Below are positions 25,627 through 34,134 of a DNA stretch of 64,000 nucleotides, piece after piece. The position numbers and the translations under genes are program-made. Source of the stretch: Streptomyces collinus (GTDB lineage Bacteria > Actinomycetota > Actinomycetes > Streptomycetales > Streptomycetaceae); assembly GCF_031348265.1 (NCBI RefSeq), contig NZ_CP133771.1, positions 3,658,001 through 3,722,000 of the forward strand. Reading direction: 5' to 3'. Position 1 is the stretch's first letter. Every line of letters starts with the position of its first letter. Below the pieces are notes generated by a model, which ran no database searches, was not told the origin of the DNA, and saw nothing but the letters and a program-made list of their open reading frames with translations.

Positions 25627-27146
25627 GCTTCCACCCCGGCCTTCTCCTGTGCGATGCCCTTCACGGCCGCGGGAGCCCGCAGGACGTCGTACTCCGCGAG
25701 GTCGATGCGCCGCGTGGCCCGCCGGAACTCGCCGGTCGTGCCGGGCCAGATGGTGGTGTTGCGGCCGCTCGCGTCGAGGTACCAGCTGGTGCAGCCGCCG
25801 GTGTTCCACACGGTGCGCTTCATGCGCTCCTGCACCCGGTGGTTCCAGGAACGCACCGCGTCGGGGCGGGCGTCGAGGGCCACCCGGCCGCCGAGTACGT
25901 CGAGTTGGCGGACGTAGTCGGCCAGGTAGTTCAGCTGCGACTCGATCATCAGGATCATCGAGGAGTTCCCGAGGCCGGTGTTGGGCCCGATGATCGTCAT
26001 CCAGTTCGGGAAGCCGGCCGCGGAAGCGCCGCGCAGGGCCTCCATACCGCCCTTCCAGGTCTCGGCGAGGGTCCGCCCGTCGGCGCCCACGACCCGCTCT
26101 GCGATGGGCATGTCGGTGACGTGGAAGCCGGTGCCGAAGACGATCGCGTCCACCTCGGCCTCGCTGCCGTCGGCGGCGACCAGGGTCGACCCGCGGACCT
26201 CGGCGAGCCCGCTCGCGACCACGTCCACGTTGGGCTGGGCGAGCGCGGGATAGTAGTCGCTGGACAGCAGGATCCGCTTGCAGCCGATGCGGTAGTCCGG
26301 GGTCAGTTTCGCCCGCAGCGCCGGGTCCTTGACGGAACGGGCCATGTTGCGCCGCGCCAGCTCCTCGACGAGACCGAGCTGCTTGGGGTGCTTGGTGAAC
26401 GCCTGGACCTGCAACTCCCGGATGCCCCACAGCAGCCCGCGCCTGAGCTGCGAGGTGAAGGGCAGCTGCCGGTGCAGCCACCGCTCGGCATCGCTGATGT
26501 TGCGGTCGACGCGGGGCATCACCCAGGGCGGCGTGCGCTGGAACAGGGTCAGGTGCGACACCTCGGGCTGGATGGCGGGCACGATCTGGGCGGCCGAGGC
26601 CCCGGTCCCCACCATGGCGACACGCTTGCCGCGCAGGTCGCAGTCGTGGTCCCAGCGGGCCGAGTGGAAGGCCTCGCCCGGGAAGGAGTCCAGCCCCGGG
26701 ATGTCCGGGATCTTGGGGTCCGACAGCGGCCCGGTCGCCGATACGACCAGGTCCGCCGACAGGCTCCCGCTGCTCGTCTCGATGTCCCAGCACAGCCGTT
26801 CGGCGTTCCAGCTCATCCGCTTCACCTCCGAGTCGAAGCGGATGTGCGGACGCAGCCGGAACACGTCCGTCACGTGCTCCAGATAGGCGCGGATGTGCTC
26901 CTGCCCCGAGAAGGCGCGCGGCCAGTCGGGGTTGGGCGCGAAGGAGAACGAGTACAGATGGGACGGCACGTCACACCGGCACCCCGGGTAGCTGTTGTCC
27001 CGCCAGGTCCCGCCGACACTGCTCGCCCGCTCCAGGACGACGAAGTCGGTGACGCCCTCGCGGCGCAGCCGCACGGCGGCCCCCAGCCCGCCGAACCCGG
27101 ACCCGACCACCGCGACCCGCACATGCTCGTGTTCGCGCTCGCCCAT
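25623..27146 (-). CDS. Flavin-containing Baeyer-Villiger-type monooxygenase
   Basis: 507 aa, ATG start with GGAGGTGTCGGC directly upstream; an in-frame extension to 27188 would run through an operator-like palindrome. FAD motif VVGSGFGGLGAAV is at the N-terminus, the NADPH motif is VAMVGTGASAAQIVPA, and the type I BVMO fingerprint FxGxxxHxxxW is seen as FPGEAFHSARW. CDVPSHLYSFSF is typical of the EthA/MymA/CHMO-like group. These enzymes insert oxygen next to a ketone to give an ester or lactone, or oxidise S/N atoms. First gene of a three-gene coupled operon; divergent from a MerR gene. Confidence 0.93.
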   Translation of the reverse strand: MGEREHEHVRVAVVGSGFGGLGAAVRLRREGVTDFVVLERASSVGGTWRDNSYPGCRCDVPSHLYSFSFAPNPDWPRAFSGQEHIRAYLEHVTDVFRLRPHIRFDSEVKRMSWNAERLCWDIETSSGSLSADLVVSATGPLSDPKIPDIPGLDSFPGEAFHSARWDHDCDLRGKRVAMVGTGASAAQIVPAIQPEVSHLTLFQRTPPWVMPRVDRNISDAERWLHRQLPFTSQLRRGLLWGIRELQVQAFTKHPKQLGLVEELARRNMARSVKDPALRAKLTPDYRIGCKRILLSSDYYPALAQPNVDVVASGLAEVRGSTLVAADGSEAEVDAIVFGTGFHVTDMPIAERVVGADGRTLAETWKGGMEALRGASAAGFPNWMTIIGPNTGLGNSSMILMIESQLNYLADYVRQLDVLGGRVALDARPDAVRSWNHRVQERMKRTVWNTGGCTSWYLDASGRNTTIWPGTTGEFRRATRRIDLAEYDVLRAPAAVKGIAQEKAGVEA

Positions 27147-27176
27147 GCCGACACCTCCACACACCACGAGAACCAT

Positions 27177-27192
27177 GCCAGTGAACACTGGC
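27177..27192. promoter_or_regulatory. Palindrome in the monooxygenase/MerR divergent promoter
   Basis: GCCAGTG-AA-CACTGGC is a perfect 7-bp inverted repeat with a 2-bp centre, 31 bp upstream of the monooxygenase start. A second, shorter element TACC-CCT-GGTA is at 27250-27260, close to the MerR start at 27278. Either could be bound by the MerR-family protein encoded next door. Confidence 0.5.
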
Positions 27193-27277
27193 GCAATGGG
27201 AGCGTAGGGCAGCGGCGTACTGATGGGTAGGGGGCGGGACGAGGAAAGTTACCCCTGGTACGCCTTAAGGTGCCCAG

Positions 27278-27919
27278 GTGGCCGAGAAGCGTGAATACCG
27301 CATGGAAGAGCTGGCCCGCCTCGCCGGGATCACGGTGCGCACCCTGCGCTTCTACCGCGAACGCAAACTGATCCCGCCACCCCGCCGCGAGGGCCGCATC
27401 GCCTGGTACGACGACCAGCACCTGGCCCGGCTGCGCACGATCTCGGCCCTGCTGGAGCGCGGCCACACCCTCAGCGGCATCGCGGAACTGGCGGAGGCCT
27501 TCGACCACGGCCGCGACGTCGGCGACCTGCTCGGCGTCGGCGGCCCCACCGAGGAGGAACCGGTCCACCTCACCCCCGAGGAACTCGCCGACCACTTCGC
27601 CGGCGAGGCCACCCCGGAGAACCTCGCCGCCGCCATGGAACTCGGCTACCTCGGCACCGACGGCGGCGAGATCGTCCACGTCAGCCGCCGCCTCCTGGAC
27701 GTCTCGTCCGCCCTGGTCCACGAGGGCATCCCCCTCGCGGAGGTCCTCGCCGCGGCCCAACAGGTCCGCACCCACGCCGACGCCCTCGCCGAACTCTTCA
27801 CCACCCTGGTCCTCCGCCACGCCTCCCCGGAGGACCTGCCCCGCCTGCGCCCACTGGCCCGCAGCGTGGTGGAGGCGGAACTGTCGTTGGCGCTGGACCG
27901 CAGGATGCGGAAGCCCTAA
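27278..27919 (+). CDS. MerR-family transcriptional regulator
   Basis: 213 aa, GTG start. N-terminal MerR helix-turn-helix: YRMEELARLAGITVRTLRFYRERKLIPPPRREGRIAWYDDQHLARL, residues 7-52. A coiled dimer helix follows (RTISALLERGHTLSGIAEL). A longer C-terminal domain (about 90-213) lacks the Cys cluster of metal sensors, so a small organic effector is more likely. It diverges from the monooxygenase operon, 131 bp between starts, and is the natural candidate to control it. Its TAA stop shares bases with the stop of convergent xthA. Confidence 0.9.
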   Translation: MAEKREYRMEELARLAGITVRTLRFYRERKLIPPPRREGRIAWYDDQHLARLRTISALLERGHTLSGIAELAEAFDHGRDVGDLLGVGGPTEEEPVHLTPEELADHFAGEATPENLAAAMELGYLGTDGGEIVHVSRRLLDVSSALVHEGIPLAEVLAAAQQVRTHADALAELFTTLVLRHASPEDLPRLRPLARSVVEAELSLALDRRMRKP

Positions 27920-28719
27920 CGGTCGTAGACGACGGTCACCGGCGCGTGGTCCGACCACCGCTCCGTGTGCGTGGCGGCCCGCTCCACGAACCCCTTGACC
28001 GCCCGCTCGGCGAGCCCCGGGGTGGCCACGTGGTAGTCGATCCTCCATCCACTGTCGTTGTCGAAAGCCCGCCCCCGGTACGACCACCACGAGTACGGCC
28101 CCTCGCTGTCCGGGTGGAGCGCGCGGACGACGTCGACGTACCCGCCGTCCTCGGGAGTGAGGACCCGGGTCAGCCACTCCCGCTCCTCCGGCAGGAACCC
28201 GGAGTTCTTCTGGTTGCCGCGCCAGTTCTTGAGGTCGGCCTGCTGGTGGGCGATGTTCCAGTCTCCGCAGACGAGCACCTCGCGCCCCTCGGCGGCGGAC
28301 CGCTCCCGCAGCCCCTCCAGGTAGGCGAGGAACTCGCCCATGAAGCGTTCCTTCTCGTCCTGCCGCTCGGTGCCGACCTCGCCGGAGGGCAGGTAGAGGG
28401 ACGCGACGGTGACGCCCGGCAGGTCGATCTCCACGTACCGTCCGCTGCCGTCGAACTCTTCCGAGCCGAACCCGGTCTGAACCCGGTCGGGCCGGCGGCG
28501 GCTGTAGAGGGACACCCCGGCCCGCCCCTTGGCGGCGGCCGGCGCGTGCACGACATGCCACCCCTCCGGCGCGCGGACGGACCCGGGCAGCTGCTCCGGC
28601 TCGGCACGCACCTCCTGCAGGCACAGCACATCGGCTTCGGTCTCGGCCAGCCACTCCACGAAGCCCTTCTTCGCGGCGGCACGCAGCCCGTTCACATTCA
28701 CAGTGGTAACAGTGAGCAC
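27916..28719 (-). CDS. xthA: Exodeoxyribonuclease III
   Basis: 267 aa from a GTG at 28719 (VLTVTTVNVNGLRAAAKKG). An AP endonuclease and 3'-5' exonuclease of base-excision repair, of the EEP fold. Active-site signatures: N in VNVNGLRA, E in LCLQEVRAE, D-W-N in VCGDWNIAHQQADLKN, D-D near WWSYRGRAFDNDSGWRIDY, and SDHAPV at the C-terminus. Length is normal. The stop overlaps that of the MerR gene by 4 bp. It diverges from a GNAT gene with a 60-bp gap. Confidence 0.94.
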   Translation of the reverse strand: MLTVTTVNVNGLRAAAKKGFVEWLAETEADVLCLQEVRAEPEQLPGSVRAPEGWHVVHAPAAAKGRAGVSLYSRRRPDRVQTGFGSEEFDGSGRYVEIDLPGVTVASLYLPSGEVGTERQDEKERFMGEFLAYLEGLRERSAAEGREVLVCGDWNIAHQQADLKNWRGNQKNSGFLPEEREWLTRVLTPEDGGYVDVVRALHPDSEGPYSWWSYRGRAFDNDSGWRIDYHVATPGLAERAVKGFVERAATHTERWSDHAPVTVVYDR

Positions 28720-28779
28720 CCGGGCACGATACCGGCACCCTGGACGGGGTCCAGTTCCGGATCGAATACGGTAGCGGCC

Positions 28780-29256
28780 ATGCACATACGCCGGGTCTCC
28801 TTCGACCACCCCGACGCCGTGAAGCTGAACGACCAGGTCCAGGCCGAGTACGTCGTCCGCTACGGCGACGACGGCGACGCCACGCCCATGGCCGCCGCGG
28901 ACTTCGACCCGCCCAACGGCACCTACCTGATCGCCTACGACGAGCACGGCACCCCCGTCGCCTCGGGCGGCTGGCGTGCCCAGGACACCAACGACGAGGG
29001 CAACCTCGACGGCGACGCCGAGCTGAAGCGCATGTACGTGGTCGACGGCATGCGCGGCCGGGGTCTGGCCCGGCGCATCCTGGCCGCCCTGGAGGAGGAC
29101 GCCCGCGCGGCCGGCCGTGTCCGCATGGTCCTGGAGACCGGCACCGAGCAGCCGGAGGCCATAGCCCTGTACACGTCCAGCGGCTACGAGCCGTGCGCCA
29201 AGTTCGGCTACTACCGCTTCCACGACGCGAGCCGCTGCTTCGCGAAGCGACTCTGA
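28780..29256 (+). CDS. GNAT-family N-acetyltransferase
   Basis: 158 aa, ATG start. Acetyl-CoA binding motif A is seen as MYVVDGMRGRGLARRILAALEEDAR (R/Q-x-x-G-x-G/A form). IALYTSSGYEP and the C-terminal YRFHDASRCFAK complete a typical small GNAT. The substrate is unknown. It shares a divergent promoter region with xthA. Confidence 0.88.
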   Translation: MHIRRVSFDHPDAVKLNDQVQAEYVVRYGDDGDATPMAAADFDPPNGTYLIAYDEHGTPVASGGWRAQDTNDEGNLDGDAELKRMYVVDGMRGRGLARRILAALEEDARAAGRVRMVLETGTEQPEAIALYTSSGYEPCAKFGYYRFHDASRCFAKRL

Positions 29257-29470
29257 TCAGGCGGCTGACGAGGGCTCAGCGGCCGTCCCGGCCGCGGCCC
29301 TTGTCCGGCTCCGCGCGCTGCCGCCACCACTCGGTCACCGAGCCGCTCTCGCCCCGCCGGTGCGGCGGCGCCGGCGCCCGAGGGGTTCCATCCCGGGCAG
29401 GACGGCGGCTACGGCGTCGGCAACGATGCCCTGGCCGAGCTTGGGCAACGGTGTGGCGCTGAACACACGT
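29257..29470. other. Gap between the GNAT gene and tRNA-Ala; possible gene remnant
   Basis: This stretch holds no complete gene I can support. On the minus strand a frame ending at 29276 reads GESGSVTEWWRQRAEPDKG then a basic tail, which looks like the C-terminus of a real protein, but upstream it dissolves into Arg-rich noise without a start. A GTG would give only about 20 aa. It may be a decayed gene. Confidence 0.3.
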
Positions 29471-29504
29471 CAGAGCCCCGGTCGGTTTCCCGACCGGGGC
29501 TCTG
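29471..29504 (-). terminator. Terminator of tRNA-Ala
   Basis: Perfect 15-bp stem CAGAGCCCCGGTCGG / CCGACCGGGGCTCTG around a TTTC loop, 7 bp beyond the 3' end of the tRNA on the minus strand. Confidence 0.85.
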
Positions 29505-29511
29505 AGCTGCG

Positions 29512-29585
29512 TGGACCTGAGGGGATTTGAACCCCTGGCCCCCTCGATGCGAACGAGGTGCGCTACCGGACTGCGCCACAGGCCC
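29512..29585 (-). tRNA. tRNA-Ala (anticodon CGC)
   Basis: 74 nt. Acceptor stem GGGCCTG pairs with CAGGTCC and includes the G3-U70 wobble pair, the identity element for alanine, with discriminator A73. The anticodon arm is CCTCG-TTCGCAT-CGAGG with anticodon CGC (reads GCG). The T-arm has GGTTCGAATCC. CCA is not encoded. GCG is a common codon in this GC-rich genome. Confidence 0.93.
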
Positions 29586-29667
29586 TTGCAACGAGTGAAA
29601 CTTTAGCACCCCGATCGGCCTGCTTGGAAATCCGTTCCCCAGGGGCGGTCACCTGCGGCTTCGCGGC

Positions 29668-30885
29668 CTACTCGTTGGCGGCCCGGGGGCGCTCCCCGTC
29701 CTCGTACTGGTCGAAGAGCGGGGTGCGGCCGCGCTCGCGGGCTCGTCGGGCGGAGGCCGCGCGGCGGGCGTCGGTGCGTCCGTCGCCGTCGTCGTCGCCC
29801 GCGTCCTGGGCGGGGGCCTGTGGCTCGCCCGGGTGGTCGGCGGCGGACTCGCTCTCCGCGTTCGGGGTGACCGCGCTCGACCGGGCCGAGCTCCAGGTGT
29901 CGGGGGCGCCGAGATCCACGTCACTGGTGGCCCGCGGGGCGACCGGGGCGGTCACGTACGTCGGCAGGGGCACCGGCACCGGCTCCCAGCTGTCGCCGCC
30001 CTGCCCGGGCCGCCGCTGCCGCTCGCGCTGCTGGTCGACCCACTCCGCGTGGTCGGTCTGCTCGACGAGGGCGCGGCGGTCCGCCGCGAGGGCCGACAGG
30101 CCGGGGTCGGTCACCGGCTCGGGTCCCTCCTCCGGTTCGTCGCTCTCCTCGTCGGCGAGGGTGCGCCGGCGGGGCTGGCGCTGCCGCTCCCGCAGGCGCT
30201 GGGCCGCGGCCTCGGCCATGCGGCGGTCCATCTGGTAGGCGAAGCGGCGGCGCTCCTGGGAGCGCAGGTACGCGATGTAGACGCTGAGCATGACCGCGGG
30301 CACGCCGGGCGCCCACAGGAAGGCGAGCCCTCCGACCGCGGCGACGATCGCGCCGAGGGTGAAGGCGAGGAACAACATGGTGGTGGTGCGCCGGCGGCGC
30401 GCGAGCACCTTTGAGCGCCGGGCTCGTGCCGCGGCCGCCTGGTTCGCCGCTGCCGAGGCGTTGCGCCGGGCGGCGGGGACCCGTTCCCGTGGGCGCCCGG
30501 GCGTCGCCGCGTGCGGTGCGGGCGACTGGCGGGCCGGGGGTTCGGGGGCCGACGGGCGGGCCGGCTGTTCCGGGCCGGGCGAGGGTACGGGTGCCTGGGT
30601 CTGGGGACGGGTCTTGGACACGGCGAAGGCCCGGACGTCCACCGAGTCGGTGACGGCGTCCGGGTCGTCGGCGTCCTGCTCCCCCTCGTCGGTGGAGCGC
30701 GCCCGCAGGTCCTTGGCGTACCGGCGCTCCATCCCCGCCCGTCCGGACAGCAGCCGGATGGCGGTGCTGAAGCGTTCCGTCGGACGGGCCTCGTTCAGCT
30801 CGTCCTGCCTACGGAGCCACATCGGCACCAAGTAGGCGGCCCAGGCCCCGACAATGACTGCGTAGATGAGGCCGCTGCTGCTCAC
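29668..30885 (-). CDS. sepX: Cell-division membrane protein SepX (GLPR homologue)
   Basis: 405 aa, GTG start. The N-terminus MSSSGLIYAVIVGAWAAYLV forms a first membrane helix, followed by PMWLRRQDELNEARPTERFSTAIRLLSGR, a conserved motif of this actinobacterial family. A long Pro/Ala/Arg-rich linker follows, then a second hydrophobic pair around residues 168-208 (MLFLAFTLGAIVAAVGGLAFLW). The cytoplasmic C-terminal half is charged and disordered. SepX is needed for normal cross-wall formation and sporulation in Streptomyces. Its corynebacterial counterpart GLPR is the membrane receptor of the MoeA-like protein Glp, and the same partner genes occur here upstream. Confidence 0.88.
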   Translation of the reverse strand: MSSSGLIYAVIVGAWAAYLVPMWLRRQDELNEARPTERFSTAIRLLSGRAGMERRYAKDLRARSTDEGEQDADDPDAVTDSVDVRAFAVSKTRPQTQAPVPSPGPEQPARPSAPEPPARQSPAPHAATPGRPRERVPAARRNASAAANQAAAARARRSKVLARRRRTTTMLFLAFTLGAIVAAVGGLAFLWAPGVPAVMLSVYIAYLRSQERRRFAYQMDRRMAEAAAQRLRERQRQPRRRTLADEESDEPEEGPEPVTDPGLSALAADRRALVEQTDHAEWVDQQRERQRRPGQGGDSWEPVPVPLPTYVTAPVAPRATSDVDLGAPDTWSSARSSAVTPNAESESAADHPGEPQAPAQDAGDDDGDGRTDARRAASARRARERGRTPLFDQYEDGERPRAANE

Positions 30886-31057
30886 GCCTCACACCGTAGA
30901 GGGGTTTGCGTGAGGCCATCTGCCAATTGAGCCGGTGTGTCGCACGATCTGGCTGATATTTCGAACTTTTCTTGTGATCGATGCGATCAGCAGACCGCCC
31001 AGGCCGGGAATTCATTGCCCCGAGATGGTCACCGGCCGATCATTTTCGAACACTTAT

Positions 31058-31684
31058 TCAATTTCCGGGGTGGTGCCGCATTCCCGGATTACTCTGCGAT
31101 CGTGCCCGCTGCCAGCGCCTCAGCAGCCCGTCCGGCACCTCTTCCGCGGTGAGGGCGAAGACGAGATGGTCGCGCCAGGCCCCGTCGATGTGGAGATAAC
31201 GCGGCCGCAGCCCCTCCTCGCGGAATCCGAGTTTCTCCACGACCCGGCGGCTGGGCCCGTTCTCGGGGCGAATGCAGACCTCGATGCGGTGCAGTCCGAC
31301 GGTGCGGAAACAGTGGTCGGTGACGAGCGCCACCGCCGTCGGCATCACGCCGCGGCCGGCCACCGCCTCGTCCACCCAGTAGCCGACGTGGCCCGAGCAC
31401 ATCGAGCCCCAGGTGATCCCGGCGACCGTCAACTGCCCGACCAGCCGCCCCTGGTACTCGATGACGAAGGGCAGCATCCGGCCCGCGTTCGCCTCCGACC
31501 GCAGATGGCGGACCATCTGGCGAAAGGTCGGGCGGTGCGTCATCGGTCCGCCGGGCGTGGGGGGCGGGATCGTCGCCTCCCAGGGGCGCAGCCAGTCGCG
31601 GTTGCGCCGGTTGACCTCGCGCCATGCCCGCTGGTCGCGCAGCTTTATCGGCCGAAGGACGATGTCGCCGTCCACCAGCTCCAC
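31058..31684 (-). CDS. rimJ: RimJ/RimL-type GNAT acetyltransferase
   Basis: 208 aa, GTG start, 17 bp after the mogA stop. The GNAT core is typical of the ribosomal-protein-alanine acetyltransferase class: IVLRPIKLRDQRAW, VGYWVDEAVAGRGVMPTAVALVTDHCF (acetyl-CoA loop), HRIEVCIRPENGPSRRVVEKLGFREEG and the C-terminal YLHIDGAWRDHLVFAL. Real substrate is not known. It sits between mogA and sepX, as rimJ does between moeA1 and the sepX homologue in mycobacteria (Rv0994-Rv0996). The 172-bp gap before sepX is AT-rich for this genome and may hold the sepX promoter. Confidence 0.9.
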   Translation of the reverse strand: MELVDGDIVLRPIKLRDQRAWREVNRRNRDWLRPWEATIPPPTPGGPMTHRPTFRQMVRHLRSEANAGRMLPFVIEYQGRLVGQLTVAGITWGSMCSGHVGYWVDEAVAGRGVMPTAVALVTDHCFRTVGLHRIEVCIRPENGPSRRVVEKLGFREEGLRPRYLHIDGAWRDHLVFALTAEEVPDGLLRRWQRARSQSNPGMRHHPGN

Positions 31685-31701
31685 GGGCCAGGAGGGGCTG
31701 T

Positions 31702-32202
31702 TCAGCTCGCACCCCCGCTACCGGGTCTGGGGTGGTCGCCGCCCCGGAGCTGATCGACGGCGTGGACGAGCAACGGCTCCAGGACGGCGAGGCCGTCCTT
31801 CACACCGCCGCTGGAGCCGGGCAGGTTGACGATCAGCGTGCCGCCCGCCACTCCGGCCAGGCCCCGCGAGAGGGCCGCGGTCGGCACCTTCTCCCGGCCG
31901 AACGCCCGGATGGCCTCGGCGATGCCCGGCACCTCGTGGTCGATGACGCGGCGGGTCGCCTCGGGGGTGCGGTCGGTGGGCGAGATGCCGGTGCCGCCGG
32001 TGGTGACGATGACGTCGTAGCCGGCGTCGACACCGGCGCGCAGGGCCGCCTCGACCGGGTCGCCGTCGGGGACGACCTGGGGGCCGTCGACCTGGAAGCC
32101 GAAGCGTTTCAGGCCGTCGGAGACCATCGGGCCGCCCTTGTCCTCGTAGATCCCGGCGGCGGCCCGGTTGGAAGCCGTGATCACCAGAGCGCGATACGTC
32201 AT
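31702..32202 (-). CDS. mogA: Molybdenum cofactor protein MogA/MoaB (molybdopterin adenylyltransferase)
   Basis: 166 aa, ATG start overlapping the moaC stop (ATGA). Adenylates molybdopterin before metal insertion. Family motifs: [18 protein letters not shown], the substrate loop [21 protein letters not shown], and [31 protein letters not shown]. Translational coupling to moaC and closeness to the glp/moeA gene make a molybdenum-cofactor cassette inside the division neighbourhood. Confidence 0.93.
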   Translation of the reverse strand: MTYRALVITASNRAAAGIYEDKGGPMVSDGLKRFGFQVDGPQVVPDGDPVEAALRAGVDAGYDVIVTTGGTGISPTDRTPEATRRVIDHEVPGIAEAIRAFGREKVPTAALSRGLAGVAGGTLIVNLPGSSGGVKDGLAVLEPLLVHAVDQLRGGDHPRPGSGGAS

Positions 32203-32708
32203 GCCCGGCTCCAGTCGCCCGACTTGCCGCCCGTCTTCTCCTCCACCCGTACGTCCGTGATGACCGCTCCCTTGTCGACCGCCTTGACCATGTCGATCAC
32301 GGTGAGCGCGGCGACGGAGACCGCGGTGAGGGCCTCCATCTCGACACCCGTGCGGTCCGTCGTCTTCACGGTGGCGAGGATCTCCACGGCGTCGTCCGCG
32401 ACCGACAGGTCCAGTTTCACACCGGACACCGACAACGGGTGACAGAGCGGGATCAGATCGGGGGTGCGTTTGGCGCCCATGATCCCGGCGATCCGCGCGG
32501 TCGCGAGGGCGTCGCCCTTGGGGACGCCCTCGCCGCGCAGCAGCTCGATCACGCGGGGCGAGACGAGGACACGTCCGCTGGCGCGGGCGGTGCGCGCGGT
32601 CACGTCCTTCTCCGACACGTCGACCATGCGGGCGGCGCCCGCCGCGTCGATGTGCGTCAGCCGGTCCTGGGTGGGGCCGTCCTGCGGGGGTGGGTCCTGC
32701 GTGCTCAT
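32199..32708 (-). CDS. moaC: Cyclic pyranopterin monophosphate synthase MoaC
   Basis: 169 aa from the ATG at 32708. Converts the MoaA product to cyclic pyranopterin monophosphate. Diagnostic stretches: [64 protein letters not shown], with the catalytic Asp-Lys region near the end. The N-terminal 15 residues are polar and non-conserved. It is coupled to mogA (ATGA) and 81 bp downstream of the glp stop. Confidence 0.95.
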   Translation of the reverse strand: MSTQDPPPQDGPTQDRLTHIDAAGAARMVDVSEKDVTARTARASGRVLVSPRVIELLRGEGVPKGDALATARIAGIMGAKRTPDLIPLCHPLSVSGVKLDLSVADDAVEILATVKTTDRTGVEMEALTAVSVAALTVIDMVKAVDKGAVITDVRVEEKTGGKSGDWSRA

Positions 32709-32789
32709 GCTGTGTGGCGCTCCCGGTCCGGGCCCGTCGCGGTGCGGCGCAGGGCCTGTTGTGCGCGACACGGTACCCCCAACCAGCGG

Positions 32790-34130
32790 CTATCCGCCGA
32801 GCAGGACCACCTCGACCTCGGTGCCCGGCTCGACGGACTCGGTGTCCTCGGGGACGGCGATCAGGGCGTCCGCGTGGGCGAGGGCGGCGACCAGGTGGGA
32901 TCCGGCGCCGCCGACCGGGGTGACCTCGCCGTCGGCGTAGGTGGCGCGCAGGAACTGGCGGCGGCCCTTCGGTGAGGTCAGCGCCTTCTCCGCGGCCAGG
33001 GTCGCCCGGGTCGTGGGGCGGTGGACGTCCTCCAGGCCCATGAGGGTGCGGATCGCGGGGCGGACGAAGAGTTCGAAGGAGACGTACGACGACACCGGGT
33101 TGCCGGGCAGGGCCAGCAGCGGGGTGTGGTCGGGGCCGATGGAGCCGAAGCCCTGGGGCTTGCCGGGCTGCATGGCGAGCTTGCGGAAGTCGATGCCGCT
33201 GCCGGGCTCGTCCTCGTCGCCGACGTGCGACAGCGCCTCCTTGACCACGTCGTACGCGCCGACGCTCACGCCGCCCGTGGTGACCATCAGATCGGCGCGG
33301 ACCAGCTGGTCCTCGATGGTGGAGCGCAGGGTCTCGGCGTCGTCGGCGACGGCGCCCACGCGGTAGGCGATGGCGCCGGCGTCGCGGGCGGCGGCGGTGA
33401 GGGCGAAGCTGTTGGAGTCGTAGATCTGACCGGTGCCCAGTTCCGTGTCGGGCTGGACGAGTTCGCTGCCGGTGGAGAGCACCACCACGCGCGGGCGCGG
33501 GCGGACCCGGACGGTGCCGCGGCCGATCGCGGCGAGCAGGGCGATCTGGGGCGGCCCGAGGACGGTGCCGGCCTCCAGGGCGCGGTCGCCGGCTTTCACG
33601 TCGCTGCCCTTGGCACGCACGTGCGCGCGGGCCTCGGCCGGGCGGTACACGTGCACGTGCCCGGTGGCGCCCTCGGGGCCGAGGCTGCGGGCGCGCATGC
33701 CGCGCACCGGGCCCTCGCCGAGCCCGCCGTCGGTCCACTCGACGGGCACGACCGTCTCGGCGCCCGGCGGCAGTGGGGCGCCGGTCATGATGCGGGCGGC
33801 CTGGCCGGGGCCCACGTGCAGCAGTTCGGCCTGGCCCGCGGCGACGTCCCCGACGACCTCCAGGGCCGCCGGGAACTCCTCGCTCGCGCCCGCGATGTCC
33901 GCGACCCGTACCGCGTAGCCGTCCATCGAGCTGTTGTCGAAGGGCGGCAGGGACACCGGCACCGTGATGTCCTCGACGAGGACACAGCCCTGGGCGTCGA
34001 GCAGGTGCAGCTCGATCGGCTCCAGGGGCCGGACGGTGGCGAGGATGTCCTCCAGGTGTTCGTCCACCGACCACAGGTGGTCGGGGCCGAAGTGGTCCTG
34101 GCCGGTGACGTGGGGCGCGGCGCTGCTCAA
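32790..34130 (-). CDS. glp: MoeA/gephyrin-like protein, probable Glp division factor
   Basis: 446 aa, TTG start 11 nt after GAGGAG, only 4 bp past the galU stop. Classical MoeA folds: N-terminal SLPPFDNSSMDGYAVR, MTGAPLPPGAETVVPVE, the nucleotide-binding VVLSTGSELVQPDTELGTGQIYDSNSFAL, VTTGGVSVGAYDVVKEAL, ALPGNPVSSYVSFELFV. MoeA ligates molybdate to molybdopterin. In Corynebacterium the paralogue placed next to galU, rimJ and glpR binds FtsZ and was named Glp. The same neighbours occur here, so a division role is likely by synteny. Whether it keeps enzyme activity cannot be told from sequence. Confidence 0.88.
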   Translation of the reverse strand: MSSAAPHVTGQDHFGPDHLWSVDEHLEDILATVRPLEPIELHLLDAQGCVLVEDITVPVSLPPFDNSSMDGYAVRVADIAGASEEFPAALEVVGDVAAGQAELLHVGPGQAARIMTGAPLPPGAETVVPVEWTDGGLGEGPVRGMRARSLGPEGATGHVHVYRPAEARAHVRAKGSDVKAGDRALEAGTVLGPPQIALLAAIGRGTVRVRPRPRVVVLSTGSELVQPDTELGTGQIYDSNSFALTAAARDAGAIAYRVGAVADDAETLRSTIEDQLVRADLMVTTGGVSVGAYDVVKEALSHVGDEDEPGSGIDFRKLAMQPGKPQGFGSIGPDHTPLLALPGNPVSSYVSFELFVRPAIRTLMGLEDVHRPTTRATLAAEKALTSPKGRRQFLRATYADGEVTPVGGAGSHLVAALAHADALIAVPEDTESVEPGTEVEVVLLGG

Positions 34131-34134
34131 CGGA

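Noticed and set aside
23822..27146. Part of a secondary-metabolite cluster
   Set aside because: No synthase, carrier protein or tailoring genes nearby; flanks are housekeeping genes.
29512..29667. Integrated element or attachment site at tRNA-Ala
   Set aside because: No integrase, no repeated tRNA 3' end and no change in base composition nearby.
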